Source: FEN-1219 sp035548835 (GTDB taxonomy: Bacteria > Pseudomonadota > Gammaproteobacteria > Steroidobacterales > Rariloculaceae). Taken from it: DNA of 22,948 bases. The stretch spans positions 1 through 22,948 of the forward strand of contig DASZSB010000024.1 of assembly GCA_035548835.1 (NCBI GenBank), written 5' to 3'. The notes beneath the pieces were generated by a model. It saw nothing but the letters and a program-made list of their open reading frames with translations. It made no database searches and had not been told where the DNA came from. Positions 7,745-15,747 of this stretch are shown here, piece after piece (the first letter of the stretch is position 1; each line of letters starts with the position of its first letter). The translations under genes and the position numbers were made by a program.

Positions 7745-9064
7745 CTACGATGCCGGCACGCGCGCCCGCACGCGCCCGCGGCGACGCGCGACGCGCCATG
7801 CGACGGCGATCCCGGCCACGGCGACGGCGAGCCACGGCAGCCCGCTCGCGACGAGCGCCGCCCACACCTCGCCCGCACTCGGGTGGAAGTTGCGCAGCAC
7901 GGCGAACCGGTCGATGAGCCAGTGCCAGGCGGTGTGCGCCACGAGCACGGCCAGCACGATGCCGCTGGCGCGCTCCGGCACGTACCGGAACGCCAGCAGC
8001 AAGGCCGGCACGAGCAGCGCCAGCACGAGCAACTGGCCGAGCTCGATGCCGACGTTGAACGCGAGCAGCGAGGTCAGCACGTGCGTGCCCGCGAACTGCA
8101 GCGTGTTCGCGAGCGCGAACGAAAACCCGAAGCCGTGCACGAGCCCGAAGCCGAACGCGAGCAGCCAGCGCGTGCGCGCGTTCGGCGCCACGACGTTCTC
8201 GACGGCCGTGTAGAAGATCGAGGCCGCGATCAGCACCTCGATCAGCGGCGGAAACCACAGCGCCGCCGGCGCCGCGCCGTACGCAGCACCGATCAGCGTC
8301 ACGGAATGACCGGCCGTGAACGCAGTGACGATCCCGACCAGCGTGCGCGGCTCGCGCCGGAACGGCACCACGAGGCACAGCAGGAACAGCAGGTGATCCG
8401 CGCCGTCCAGGATGTGCGCGAACCCCTGCCGCAGGAAGCGCAGGAACGACTGTTGCCAGCGCGGATCGAGCGGCACGACACCCTCGTCGGCGTGCAGCTC
8501 GTACACGCGCTCCACGCCGCCGGGCCCGAAGAAACGCAGCGCGGTCGTCACGCGCACGCCGAGCCGGTCGAGATTCGGCCGGATCGCGAACGCAACATCG
8601 GCCGAGTCGATCGGCGCCTCGAGCAGCACGTCGAGCAACGCCTGCTGCCACACGATCTGCGTGCCCTCGGGCAACGGCGCGCCGCGCACGTGCGCGAGCG
8701 CCGTGTCGAACGCGGCGAACGACCTGTCGCTCGGAATCGAGGCGCGCACGGCGGCGATCGCGAGCGGTACCAGCCGGCGCTCGCCCGCGTACACCTGGAG
8801 GGCGTCGGCCAGCCACACCTGCGCCGCGTGGCGCAGTTGCGGGTCCGCGCGCGCCACGTCGAGATAGCCCGGGCCCACCGTCGGGAACGTGACGTCCTGC
8901 ATGGCTTCGAGCGGTGCGCGCACGAGCAGCTGCAGCCGGTCGCCCGCGGGGCGCACGAGCACGTGCACGGTCACGTCGCTCGGCAGCTCGTGCGCGCGCC
9001 CGGCCGACGGCTGTACCGCCACCAGCGCGAGCAGCAAAACCGCGAGCCCCCGAATCCCGATCAC
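7745..9064 (-). CDS. HupE/UreJ-family membrane protein with N-terminal periplasmic domain
   Basis: Predicted protein of 439 residues. A signal peptide (MIGIRGLAVLLLALVAVQPSAGRA) precedes an extracytoplasmic domain of about 190 residues. A C-terminal block of about seven hydrophobic helices follows, with the HupE/UreJ signatures: HILDGADHLLFLL, FTAGHSVTL, EVLIAASIFYTAVENV, GFGLVHGFGFSF and FNVGIELGQ. The helices carry His, Asp and Glu residues that suit metal binding; HupE proteins are linked to nickel or other metal uptake, but the long two-domain form is poorly characterised. I choose the GTG at 9064, with GGAG eight bases upstream, because the mature signal peptide then begins properly; a TTG at 9109 would add 15 odd residues. 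No hydrogenase or urease gene is in the window, so the usual nickel role is not supported here. It is divergent from the NHL lipoprotein gene. Confidence 0.85.
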   Translation of the reverse strand: MIGIRGLAVLLLALVAVQPSAGRAHELPSDVTVHVLVRPAGDRLQLLVRAPLEAMQDVTFPTVGPGYLDVARADPQLRHAAQVWLADALQVYAGERRLVPLAIAAVRASIPSDRSFAAFDTALAHVRGAPLPEGTQIVWQQALLDVLLEAPIDSADVAFAIRPNLDRLGVRVTTALRFFGPGGVERVYELHADEGVVPLDPRWQQSFLRFLRQGFAHILDGADHLLFLLCLVVPFRREPRTLVGIVTAFTAGHSVTLIGAAYGAAPAALWFPPLIEVLIAASIFYTAVENVVAPNARTRWLLAFGFGLVHGFGFSFALANTLQFAGTHVLTSLLAFNVGIELGQLLVLALLVPALLLAFRYVPERASGIVLAVLVAHTAWHWLIDRFAVLRNFHPSAGEVWAALVASGLPWLAVAVAGIAVAWRVARRRGRVRARVPAS

Positions 9065-9116
9065 GCGTCGCGCTCCGACACCGCGCCATCCACCCAACGC
9101 CGCGGACAATTTCCGC

Positions 9117-9122
9117 TATTAT
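9117..9122 (+). promoter_or_regulatory. Possible -10 element for the NHL lipoprotein gene
   Basis: TATTAT lies in the 114-base divergent gap between the HupE-like gene (GTG at 9064) and the lipoprotein ATG at 9179, giving a leader of about 50 bases. No good -35 is visible. The context GCTATTATC resembles the -10-like motifs at 10869 and, on the other strand, 22530. Confidence 0.35.
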
Positions 9123-9178
9123 CCCGGCGAAGAACAGCCCTGCGTCGCCAGGGCCACGCTGACGACTGGGAGGGGACC

Positions 9179-10399
9179 ATGCTTCGTCGGATCGGATTCC
9201 CGGTGCTCGCGGCCGCGGGCGCCGCACTCGCCGCCTGCTCGAATACCGCGCCGCCCGCAGCGCAGAACGCGGCCCCGGCCTCGCCGCCCGCCGCAGCGGC
9301 ACCGCCAGCCGCCAAGCCCGGCGACCCCGGCGTGGCGCCGCGCTTCGAGGTGGACCCGTTCTGGCCGAAACCGCTGCCGAACCACTGGCTGCTCGGCTCC
9401 GCCGTGGGCGTGGCGGTCGACTCGCGCGACCACGTCTGGATCATCCACCGGCAGGCATCGCTGAATCCGCGTACCGAGGCCGGCGTCCCGCTGACGTCGC
9501 CGCCGGGGGAGTGCTGCTCCGCCGCGCCCCCGGTGCTCGAGTTCGATCCGGAGGGCAATCTCGTCGGCTCGTGGGGCGGGCCGGGTCCGGGCTACGACTG
9601 GCCGAAATCCAATCACGGCATCGCGGTCGACCAGATGGACAACGTCTGGATCGGCGGCAACGACCCCGCCGACGCGCACGTGCTGAAGTTCACGCGCACC
9701 GGAGCGCCACTGCTGCAGCTCGGCAAGCCGGGGCAGAACAAGGGCAGCAACGACCCGGTGAACTTCTGGCGCGTGGCGAAGATCTCGATCGACGCCGCGG
9801 CCAACGAGGCTTACATCGCGGATGGCTACGGCAACAAGCGCGTGGTCGTGATCGACATGAACACGGGCGAGCGCAAGCGCTACTGGGGCGCGTACGGCAA
9901 CAAGCCGGACGACACGGACCTGGGTCCGTACGATCCGGACGCGCCGCTGCCGCAGCAGTTCCGCAATCCCGTGCACTGCGCGGAGCCGTCGAACGACGGG
10001 CTGCTGTACGTGTGCGACCGCGTGAACGACCGCATCCAGGTGTTCCAGAAGGACGGCACGTTCGTCAGCGAGCTGCGCGTGGCGCCGGAATCGAAGGGCG
10101 ACGGCTCGGTCTTCGACATCGCGTTCTCGAAGGACCCGGGCCAGGCGTACATCTTCGTGGCCGACGGCCACAACGAGCTCGTGCACATCATCGACCGCAA
10201 GTCGATGCGGATCCTGACGAGCTTCGGCGACGGTGGACGTCAGCCGGGGCAGTTCTTCGGCGTGCACAGCATCGCGACGGACTCGAAGGGCAACATCTAC
10301 ACGACGGAGACGTACGAAGGTAAGCGTCTGCAGAAGTTCGTGTATCGCGGGCTCGCGCCGATACCGGGGCCGTCGCAGGGCGTCGTCTGGCCGAAGTGA
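9179..10399 (+). CDS. NHL-repeat beta-propeller lipoprotein
   Basis: Lipoprotein of 406 residues. A signal peptide ends in the lipobox LAAC (Cys20); Ser at position +2 predicts sorting to the outer membrane. An Ala/Pro-rich linker (about 25-48) leads to a six-bladed beta-propeller with NHL-type repeats: GVAVDSRDHVWII, HGIAVDQMDNVWIGG, YIADGYGNKRVVVID, LYVCDRVNDRIQVF, FVADGHNELVHIID and SIATDSKGNIYTTE. The regular placement of Asp, His and Tyr around the ring resembles peptidylglycine amidating lyase-like propellers, but I cannot assign an activity. GGGAGGGG just before the ATG at 9179 is a strong ribosome binding site and fixes the start. The open frame continues far upstream, opposite the HupE-like gene, and that part is a shadow. 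A GC hairpin follows the stop. Confidence 0.88.
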   Translation: MLRRIGFPVLAAAGAALAACSNTAPPAAQNAAPASPPAAAAPPAAKPGDPGVAPRFEVDPFWPKPLPNHWLLGSAVGVAVDSRDHVWIIHRQASLNPRTEAGVPLTSPPGECCSAAPPVLEFDPEGNLVGSWGGPGPGYDWPKSNHGIAVDQMDNVWIGGNDPADAHVLKFTRTGAPLLQLGKPGQNKGSNDPVNFWRVAKISIDAAANEAYIADGYGNKRVVVIDMNTGERKRYWGAYGNKPDDTDLGPYDPDAPLPQQFRNPVHCAEPSNDGLLYVCDRVNDRIQVFQKDGTFVSELRVAPESKGDGSVFDIAFSKDPGQAYIFVADGHNELVHIIDRKSMRILTSFGDGGRQPGQFFGVHSIATDSKGNIYTTETYEGKRLQKFVYRGLAPIPGPSQGVVWPK

Positions 10400-10424
10400 C
10401 GCGCACGCATGGCGTGCCGTGCGC

Positions 10425-10440
10425 CGACCGGCTCCGGTCG
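10425..10440 (+). terminator. GC-rich hairpin after the NHL lipoprotein gene
   Basis: A perfect 6-bp stem with a 4-base loop (CGACCG-GCTC-CGGTCG) starts 26 bases after the stop at 10399. No T-run follows, so it is not a classical intrinsic terminator; it may instead protect or end the transcript weakly. Confidence 0.35.
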
Positions 10441-10868
10441 CGGGCTAATGCAATGCCGGGGAAGTGGCGGGTCCCCCACCGCGCAGTCCGTTGGGTTTCA
10501 TTTGGGGAGGAAACGTCAATCGGGGTTACGCGGACGGAGGACCCATTTCAAACCTGCAGGCGACGCTCCGTAAGATGCGCGAACGGCGCGAAACGTTACC
10601 GGGCGAGCCAAGCGCCCAAGAATCCGCTAACGGATGATCCGCGACAAGAATACCAAAGGTAACTCGTACTGGCTGTACCCGTTTGCGTCTCGCGACTGCA
10701 CCATGATCGTGCGCAGACCTATCGGCGCAGCTTCGACCCATCGCTTCGTCCCGACATCCGGCGCACGCGACATGACCGTACCGCTCGGTCTGCCTCGCGC
10801 ATCGACCGGCCCGCGCACCTTGGTCGGGTGCGGCTGCCCCGGCCACTGCCGACGCATGGCCGCGCGGC

Positions 10869-10874
10869 TACAAT
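10869..10874 (+). promoter_or_regulatory. Possible -10 element for the beta-helix gene
   Basis: TACAAT, one base from the TATAAT consensus, lies 30 bases before the ATG at 10904, which would give a short leader containing the AGGGGGG ribosome binding site. No clear -35 hexamer lies 16-18 bases upstream. This is motif matching only. Confidence 0.4.
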
Positions 10875-10903
10875 CGGTCGCGTAGCCGAGGGGGGGAATT
10901 CTC

Positions 10904-12892
10904 ATGCGCACGCTGGCCCACAGGATCCTCGGTCCCGCAATCGCCTCGCTCGCACTGACGGCGGTCACCGCCCACGCGCAGCCGCCCGTGACCGCCGGCG
11001 AGCTCGTCGTCGAGCCGCCGACGCTGATCTCCCTGGGCTTCGAGTGGCACGTCGAAGGCGACCAGAATCGCAACGCGGCGGTGGCCGTGGCCTATCGGCG
11101 CAGCGGCGAGAACGTCTGGCACGAAAGCCTGCCGCTGCTGCGGGTTCAGAACGAGCACACGTTCTACGCGAACACACTCTGGTACGTGGCGCCGAACATG
11201 TTCGCCGGCAGCGTGTTCGAGCTTGCCGAGAACACCGAGTACGAGGTGCGCTTCAGGCTCACGGACCCCGACGGCGTCCGCGGCGAGGCGGAGCGCACCG
11301 TGAAAGTGCGCACGCGCGCCGAGCCGCAGCCGGCCGCGGGCGGCCACACGTACCACGTGTACCCGTTCGACTACAAAGGCCCGCGGCAGGAGCCCGCGTT
11401 CAACGGCCTGCTCGCGGCCTATTACAAGGACTCGATCGGCGGCGACTGGAGCCGCGCGCCGCCGCCTCGCGTCGTGCCCGGCGACACGATCCTGGTCCAC
11501 GCCGGCCTGTACAAGGACTTCGACCGCTTCAGCTACAGCCACGAGATCGACTCGCGCGGCACGACGTGCTGCGGCGTGCCGTGGGACGGCACGTTCTACC
11601 TCACGCAGAAGGGCACCGCCGACGAGCCGATCGCGATCAAGGCCGCCGGCGACGGCGAAGCCATCTTCGACGGCGACGGCAACAACGTGCTGTTCAACGT
11701 CATGGCGGCCGACTACACGTACTTCGAGGGGCTCACGTTCCGCAACACGAACATCGCGATCGAGGCGGGCCAGAAGAAGATCGCGGGCGCCATGGGTCTC
11801 ACCGTGAAGCGCTCGAAGTTCGAGAACGTGGGCGAGGCCGTGCACAGCGACTGGTCCGGCTCGCGCAACTTCTACATCGCCGACAACGTCATGATCGGCC
11901 GCGACGACCCGGACTACCTCTTCGGCTGGCTGCGCACGTGGCCGTGGGCCGACCAGCCGGGCTTCGAGCAGAAGCGGCGCATGAAGTCGTACTACGCCGT
12001 GTCGATCTACGGCGGCGGCCACGTGATGGCCTACAACCGCGTGCGCAACTTCCACGACGGGCTCGATCACGCGACCTACGGCATGCCCGACGACTGGCCG
12101 AACACTCCTCGCGACCGCATGCCGGTGTCGATCGACATCTACGGCAACGACGTGTCGAACGTGCACGACAACTGCTTCGAGACCGACGGCGGCATGCACA
12201 ACGTGCGGCTGTTCCGCAATCTCTGCTTCAACGTGGCCACCGGCGGCATGAGCCCGCAGCCGATCTTCGGCGGCCCCGTCTACTTCATCCGCAACGTGGT
12301 CTACAACGGCGTGTATGGGCCGCTCAAGATCCAGGCCGACCCTTCCGGCATCCTCGTGTACCAGAACACGTACGTGGGCGAGATCGCGCAACTGACGCCC
12401 GCGTCGAACATGCACTTCCGCAACAACCTGATCCTGGGGCAGAAGGCACGACCCGCGGTGTTCGCGATCGACACGCACACGCCGTGGAGCGATTCCGACT
12501 ACAACGGTTTCTATCCGAACGAGGGTGCGGAGTTCTCTTTCCAGTGGAACTCGCCGCCGCAGGGCGGACCCGTGGACTACACGTCGAAACGCGAGGTGCG
12601 CCACTTCAAGACGCTGGCGGAATACCAGCGCGCGACGGGCCAGGACCGGCACAGCCGGCTCATCGACTACTCCGTGTTCGTGAAGGCGGCGCCGCCGGAC
12701 TTCACGAAGCCGACGCAGCTCTACACGCCGGAGCAGGTGGATCTGCGCCTGAAACCGGGCTCGCGCGCCGTGGATGCCGGCGTCGTGCTGCCCGGCATCA
12801 CGGACGGATTCACCGGCAAGGCGCCGGATCTCGGCGCGTACGAGCAGGGCGCGCCGCTGCCCCACTACGGCCCGCGCGAGCAGCGCCGCTGA
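10904..12892 (+). CDS. Secreted right-handed parallel beta-helix protein
   Basis: Exported protein of 662 residues with a Sec signal peptide ending in AHA before Gln26. Residues of about 30-130 look like a fibronectin-III/purple-acid-phosphatase-type N-terminal domain (LISLGFEWHVEGD ... VAVAYRRSGENVWHES ... YEVRFRLTDPDGV). From about 150 to 560 come repeated short strands with Asn/Asp turns (YFEGLTFRNTNI, NFYIADNVMIG, GHVMAYNRVRNFHDG, VSIDIYGNDVSNVHDNCFETDGG, FIRNVVYNGVYG), the pattern of pectate-lyase-like parallel beta-helices. The C-terminus GFTGKAPDLGAYE is typical of this family. Such folds usually bind or cleave polysaccharides; the catalytic residues and substrate are not identified. 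A strong ribosome binding site (AGGGGGG) fixes the start. The TGA overlaps the ATG of the following Tat-signal stub, showing the original operon continued. Confidence 0.88.
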   Translation: MRTLAHRILGPAIASLALTAVTAHAQPPVTAGELVVEPPTLISLGFEWHVEGDQNRNAAVAVAYRRSGENVWHESLPLLRVQNEHTFYANTLWYVAPNMFAGSVFELAENTEYEVRFRLTDPDGVRGEAERTVKVRTRAEPQPAAGGHTYHVYPFDYKGPRQEPAFNGLLAAYYKDSIGGDWSRAPPPRVVPGDTILVHAGLYKDFDRFSYSHEIDSRGTTCCGVPWDGTFYLTQKGTADEPIAIKAAGDGEAIFDGDGNNVLFNVMAADYTYFEGLTFRNTNIAIEAGQKKIAGAMGLTVKRSKFENVGEAVHSDWSGSRNFYIADNVMIGRDDPDYLFGWLRTWPWADQPGFEQKRRMKSYYAVSIYGGGHVMAYNRVRNFHDGLDHATYGMPDDWPNTPRDRMPVSIDIYGNDVSNVHDNCFETDGGMHNVRLFRNLCFNVATGGMSPQPIFGGPVYFIRNVVYNGVYGPLKIQADPSGILVYQNTYVGEIAQLTPASNMHFRNNLILGQKARPAVFAIDTHTPWSDSDYNGFYPNEGAEFSFQWNSPPQGGPVDYTSKREVRHFKTLAEYQRATGQDRHSRLIDYSVFVKAAPPDFTKPTQLYTPEQVDLRLKPGSRAVDAGVVLPGITDGFTGKAPDLGAYEQGAPLPHYGPREQRR

Positions 12893-13083
12893 TGGACGAA
12901 CAGAAGTACGACCGGCGCGATCTGCTGAAGGCCGCCGGCGCCGGCGCGCTGCTCTGCGCCGCGGCGGCCGACGTTCGCCTGATCAAGCCGCCGCGCGACG
13001 GCTGCGTCGCACCGCGTACGCGGCGCCAACCACGACGACGCACGCGAGGCTCGCGTAGAACTGGCTCGCGAGCTCGGGCGTGA
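12892..13083 (+). pseudogene. Truncated Tat-signal gene (5' stub)
   Basis: The ATG at 12892 overlaps the preceding TGA by one base, a translational-coupling arrangement. The first 27 residues or so form a good twin-arginine signal peptide: DRRDLLKAAGAGALL with Arg8-Arg9, then a hydrophobic stretch ending in CAAAAD. After about residue 28 the frame runs into the 3' end of the permease on the opposite strand and becomes Arg-rich nonsense to the stop at 13083. The stub therefore looks like the 5' end of a Tat-exported enzyme gene whose body has been deleted. Tat-exported oxidoreductases are common partners in such operons, but the identity of the missing part cannot be seen. An assembly join is an alternative explanation for the break at about 12965-12985. 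Confidence 0.65.
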
Positions 13084-14368
13084 ACGCCATCGCGGCCAGC
13101 ACGCCGAGCATCGCGGCGACGGTCGCGTAGCTCGCCCACGGGAACAGCCACACGCGGATCGTGAGCCGCTCCGGCGCCGCGCGCTCCAGCTCGCGGCGCA
13201 GCTTCAGATGCGCGAAGCACGCCAGCAGGTAGATCACGATCATCAGCGCGCCCGACGCGTTCACGAGGAACGCGAACACCAGGCTCGGCGAGACGATCGA
13301 CAGCACCACGGCGAAGTAGCCGAACGACGTGCCGATCAGGATCGCACGCGCCGGCACGCGCCGCGAGCTCAGCGCCACCATCGACTGCGGCGCGTCGCCT
13401 TTCGCCGCCAGCGTGAACAGCACGCGCGACGTGACGTAGAGGCCGGAATTCAGGCACGACAGCACGGCCACGAGCACGATGACGTTCATGATCGTGGCCG
13501 CACTCGGGATGTGCGTGTAGCCGAGCGCGATCGCGAACGGCGAGTCGCCCGATTTGATTTCCTGCCATGGCACCACGGCGACGATCAGCGCGATCGACAG
13601 CGCGTAGAACAGCAGGATGCGCAGGCTGATCGACACCGTCATGCGCGAGATGACCTTGGCAGGCTCGCGCGACTCGACGGCCGCGATGGTCGCGATCTCC
13701 GCCCCGCACAGCGAGAACACCACCGTGGTCATGCCCGCGAGCACGGCCAGCCAGCCGAAAGGCGCGAAGCCGCCGTGCGCGTACAGATTGCCGAACGTAG
13801 GCCCGGATGGCGACGTGAGCCCGAGCGCGTACGCGCCCGCGATCACGATGAACACGACGATGGCGGCCACCTTGATCGACGAGAACCAGAACTCGAACTC
13901 GCCATAGGAGCGCGACGACAGCAGGTTCACGCCGGTCAGCAGCAGCATCAGCACGAGCCCGATCTGCCACGTGGGCAACGCGAGCCACTGCGCGAGAATC
14001 GAGGCGCCCGCGACCGCCTCGATCGCGACCACCACGACCCAGAAGTACCAGTAGAGCCAGCCGCTGACGAAGCCCGCCCAGTCCCCGAGCCCGAGCCTGA
14101 TGTACTCCGTGAACGAGCCGACGCCGGGCGTGGCCGCGGCCATCTCGCTCAGCATGCGCATGACCATGAGCACGACGAGCCCGGCCAGGCAGTAGCTCAC
14201 GATCGCCGCGGGCCCGATCGTGGCAATGGCCGCGCTGCTGCCGACGAAGAGTCCCGCGCCGATGATGCCGCCGATCGAGATCATGACCACGTGGCGCGAG
14301 AGCAGGCTGCGGCTCAACCCCGAATGCGGAGTCACAGTGCTTGCGAGTTGCGGTTCTGTCGTGCTCAC
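12983..14368 (-). CDS. APC-superfamily amino acid permease, GabP-like
   Basis: Inner-membrane transporter of 461 residues with about 12 hydrophobic helices. It follows E. coli GABA permease GabP by eye: SRHVVMISIGGIIGAGLFVGSS in helix 1, then AGLVVLMVMRMLSEMA, GWLYWYFWV, NLLSSRSYGEFEFW, GAEIATIAAVES and SCLNSGLYVTSRVLF. These are proton-coupled amino acid importers; GABA is only one possible substrate. The GTG at 14368 gives a length equal to GabP; the frame is open to 14560, but the extra residues are not helix-like. No strong ribosome binding site precedes the GTG. It is divergent from the di-haem lipoprotein gene, and its 3' end abuts the Tat stub. Confidence 0.88.
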   Translation of the reverse strand: MSTTEPQLASTVTPHSGLSRSLLSRHVVMISIGGIIGAGLFVGSSAAIATIGPAAIVSYCLAGLVVLMVMRMLSEMAAATPGVGSFTEYIRLGLGDWAGFVSGWLYWYFWVVVVAIEAVAGASILAQWLALPTWQIGLVLMLLLTGVNLLSSRSYGEFEFWFSSIKVAAIVVFIVIAGAYALGLTSPSGPTFGNLYAHGGFAPFGWLAVLAGMTTVVFSLCGAEIATIAAVESREPAKVISRMTVSISLRILLFYALSIALIVAVVPWQEIKSGDSPFAIALGYTHIPSAATIMNVIVLVAVLSCLNSGLYVTSRVLFTLAAKGDAPQSMVALSSRRVPARAILIGTSFGYFAVVLSIVSPSLVFAFLVNASGALMIVIYLLACFAHLKLRRELERAAPERLTIRVWLFPWASYATVAAMLGVLAAMAFTPELASQFYASLACVVVVGAAYAVRRSRRAAA

Positions 14369-14550
14369 GCGATTCAGTGCCAGCGAACCAGCCGTGCGAA
14401 CGATCGTACCACCGGCGTTCGGTCGCACGTGTCTTTTCTTTCCGTCGCGACAGTAATAAATCCGCGCACACGCCGCGCGAACTTTCTTTGAACCTCGCGC
14501 TGCGCACGCGGCACTCAGCTGCACACTCCACGCGCAACGAGGCACGCGCA
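14369..14550. promoter_or_regulatory. Divergent promoter region between permease and di-haem lipoprotein
   Basis: This 182-base gap contains an A+T-rich patch at 14431-14461. On the + strand TAATAA at 14454-14459 could be a -10 for the cytochrome pair, giving a leader of about 85 bases. On the - strand TGGTACGAT (positions 14411-14403) matches an extended -10 about 35 bases before the permease GTG. No operator-like palindrome was recognised. Assignments are by motif only. Confidence 0.35.
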
Positions 14551-15747
14551 ATGCGCACACTCACATCGCTCGGCAGGGCTTTCGCATCCGTCACGCTGCT
14601 GTCCACCGTCGCGAGCTGCGGCGGCGGTGGTGGCGACGGCTACGGCGGCGGCAGCAGCGGCGGCGGTGGCAGCACGCCGCCCACGCTGCAGGCCAACTTC
14701 ACGTCGATCCAGGACAACGTGCTTACGCCGATCTGCGCGCCCTGCCACGCGGGCGCGGGCGCGCCGCAGGGCCTGCGCCTCGACGCGGCGAACAGCTACG
14801 CGCTGCTCGTGGGCGTCGCGAGCAGCGAGCAGCCGTCGCTGCAGCGCGTGGCGCCTGGCGACCCGAACGACAGCTACCTCATCAAGAAGCTCGAAGGGAC
14901 CGCGAGCGTCGGCGGCCGCATGCCGCTCGGCGGCACGCCGCTGGCACAGGCGGACATCGACGTGATCCGGCAGTGGATCACCGACGGCGCGCAGCCGCCG
15001 GGCGGCGCGCAGCCGGCCACGCCCGTGCGCGTCACGTCGCTGTCGCCGCTGCCGGATACGTCCGTGCTCACGGTGCCGACATCGATCATGGCGGTGCTCG
15101 ACCGCGAGCTCGACGCCACGTCGGTCGACGCGACCACGGTGCTCATCGAGCGCAGCGGCGGCGACGGCACGTTCGGCGACGGCAACGAAGTCGCCATCAC
15201 GCCCGTGTCCGTGTCGGTGCCGGCGGCGAACAGTAAGACCATCGTCGTCGACATCAGCACGGCGCCGCCGGCCGAGGACACGTACCGCGTGACGCTGGTC
15301 GGCACGGGGCCCACGACGATCCGCGATCTCGGCGGCAACGCGCTCGACGGCGAGTACTCGGGCACGTTCCCGTCCGGCAACGGCACGCAGGGCGGCAACT
15401 TCGTCGCGACGTTCACGGTGGCCGGCATCCAGCCGACGCTGCAATCGATCCAGGACAACGTGTTCACGCCGATCTGCGCGGGCTGCCACACGGGACCGAC
15501 GTCGAACGTGCTGCCTGGGGGCATGGACCTCACGAGCACGGCGCACAGCGCGGCCAGCCTGATCGGCGTGACGAGCATCGAGGCGCCCACGTCGAAGCGC
15601 GTGCTGCCGAACGACGCGGACAACAGCTACCTGATCAAGAAGCTCGAAGGCACGGCCGGCACGCAGATGCCGCTCGGCGGGCAGCCGCTCGGCGTCGACA
15701 CGATCGCGCAGATCCGCGCGTGGATCACGAACGGAGCCGCGCAATGA
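14551..15747 (+). CDS. Di-haem cytochrome c lipoprotein with central Ig-like domain
   Basis: Lipoprotein of 398 residues. The lipobox VASC (Cys23) is followed by Gly, predicting outer-membrane sorting, then by a Gly/Ser linker (24-41). Two cytochrome c modules flank a central domain. Module 1 has CAPCH at 62-66 and module 2 has CAGCH at 309-313. Each begins SIQDNV.TPIC and ends SYLIKKLEGTA ... MPLGG.PL ... IR.WI..GA; the Met in MPLGG is a likely sixth haem ligand. The middle (about 150-290) reads as a bacterial Ig-like domain of the SbsA/Big_5 type (VTSLSPLPDTSV ... TTVLIERSGGDGTF ... IRDLGGNALDGEYSG). The role would be electron transfer at the outer membrane. The stop overlaps the ATG of the next gene (ATGA), so both proteins are made together. 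The ribosome binding site is weak (GAGG). Confidence 0.85.
   Translation: MRTLTSLGRAFASVTLLSTVASCGGGGGDGYGGGSSGGGGSTPPTLQANFTSIQDNVLTPICAPCHAGAGAPQGLRLDAANSYALLVGVASSEQPSLQRVAPGDPNDSYLIKKLEGTASVGGRMPLGGTPLAQADIDVIRQWITDGAQPPGGAQPATPVRVTSLSPLPDTSVLTVPTSIMAVLDRELDATSVDATTVLIERSGGDGTFGDGNEVAITPVSVSVPAANSKTIVVDISTAPPAEDTYRVTLVGTGPTTIRDLGGNALDGEYSGTFPSGNGTQGGNFVATFTVAGIQPTLQSIQDNVFTPICAGCHTGPTSNVLPGGMDLTSTAHSAASLIGVTSIEAPTSKRVLPNDADNSYLIKKLEGTAGTQMPLGGQPLGVDTIAQIRAWITNGAAQ

Larger units (their letters stand above)
10400..10903. other. 504-base intergenic region of lower GC
   Basis: No gene is recognisable here on either strand. Composition drops: 10621-10680, for example, is 50% GC against about 70% for neighbouring genes. 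Three small inverted repeats are visible: CGACCG-GCTC-CGGTCG at 10425-10440, GGGCG ... CGCCC at 10601-10617 and ATCCG-CTAA-CGGAT at 10622-10635. Short open frames of 70-150 codons cross it, but none has a convincing start, ribosome binding site or family motif. It could be a decayed gene, a foreign insertion remnant or an untranslated regulatory region for the beta-helix gene. Confidence 0.5.

Noticed and set aside
7439..9178. Upstream extension of the NHL lipoprotein frame to nearly 1000 codons
   Set aside because: The added part lies opposite the HupE-like gene and is Arg/His-rich. The lipoprotein signal and strong ribosome binding site at 9171-9179 fix the start.
10601..10635. Adjacent hairpins considered as an integron attC site
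   Set aside because: The required RYYYAAC and GTTRRRY ends are not present in the right arrangement, and no integrase is near.
10526..11073. Small frames in the low-GC gap on both strands, including one ending ...ETLPGEPSAQESANG near 10635
   Set aside because: None has a credible start and ribosome binding site or a recognised family, so I do not list them as genes.
10868..12865. Minus-strand frame of 665 codons opposite the beta-helix gene
   Set aside because: Its Val/His/Arg/Glu-rich composition is a codon-position artefact. The plus-strand product has a signal peptide, a strong ribosome binding site and a recognisable fold.
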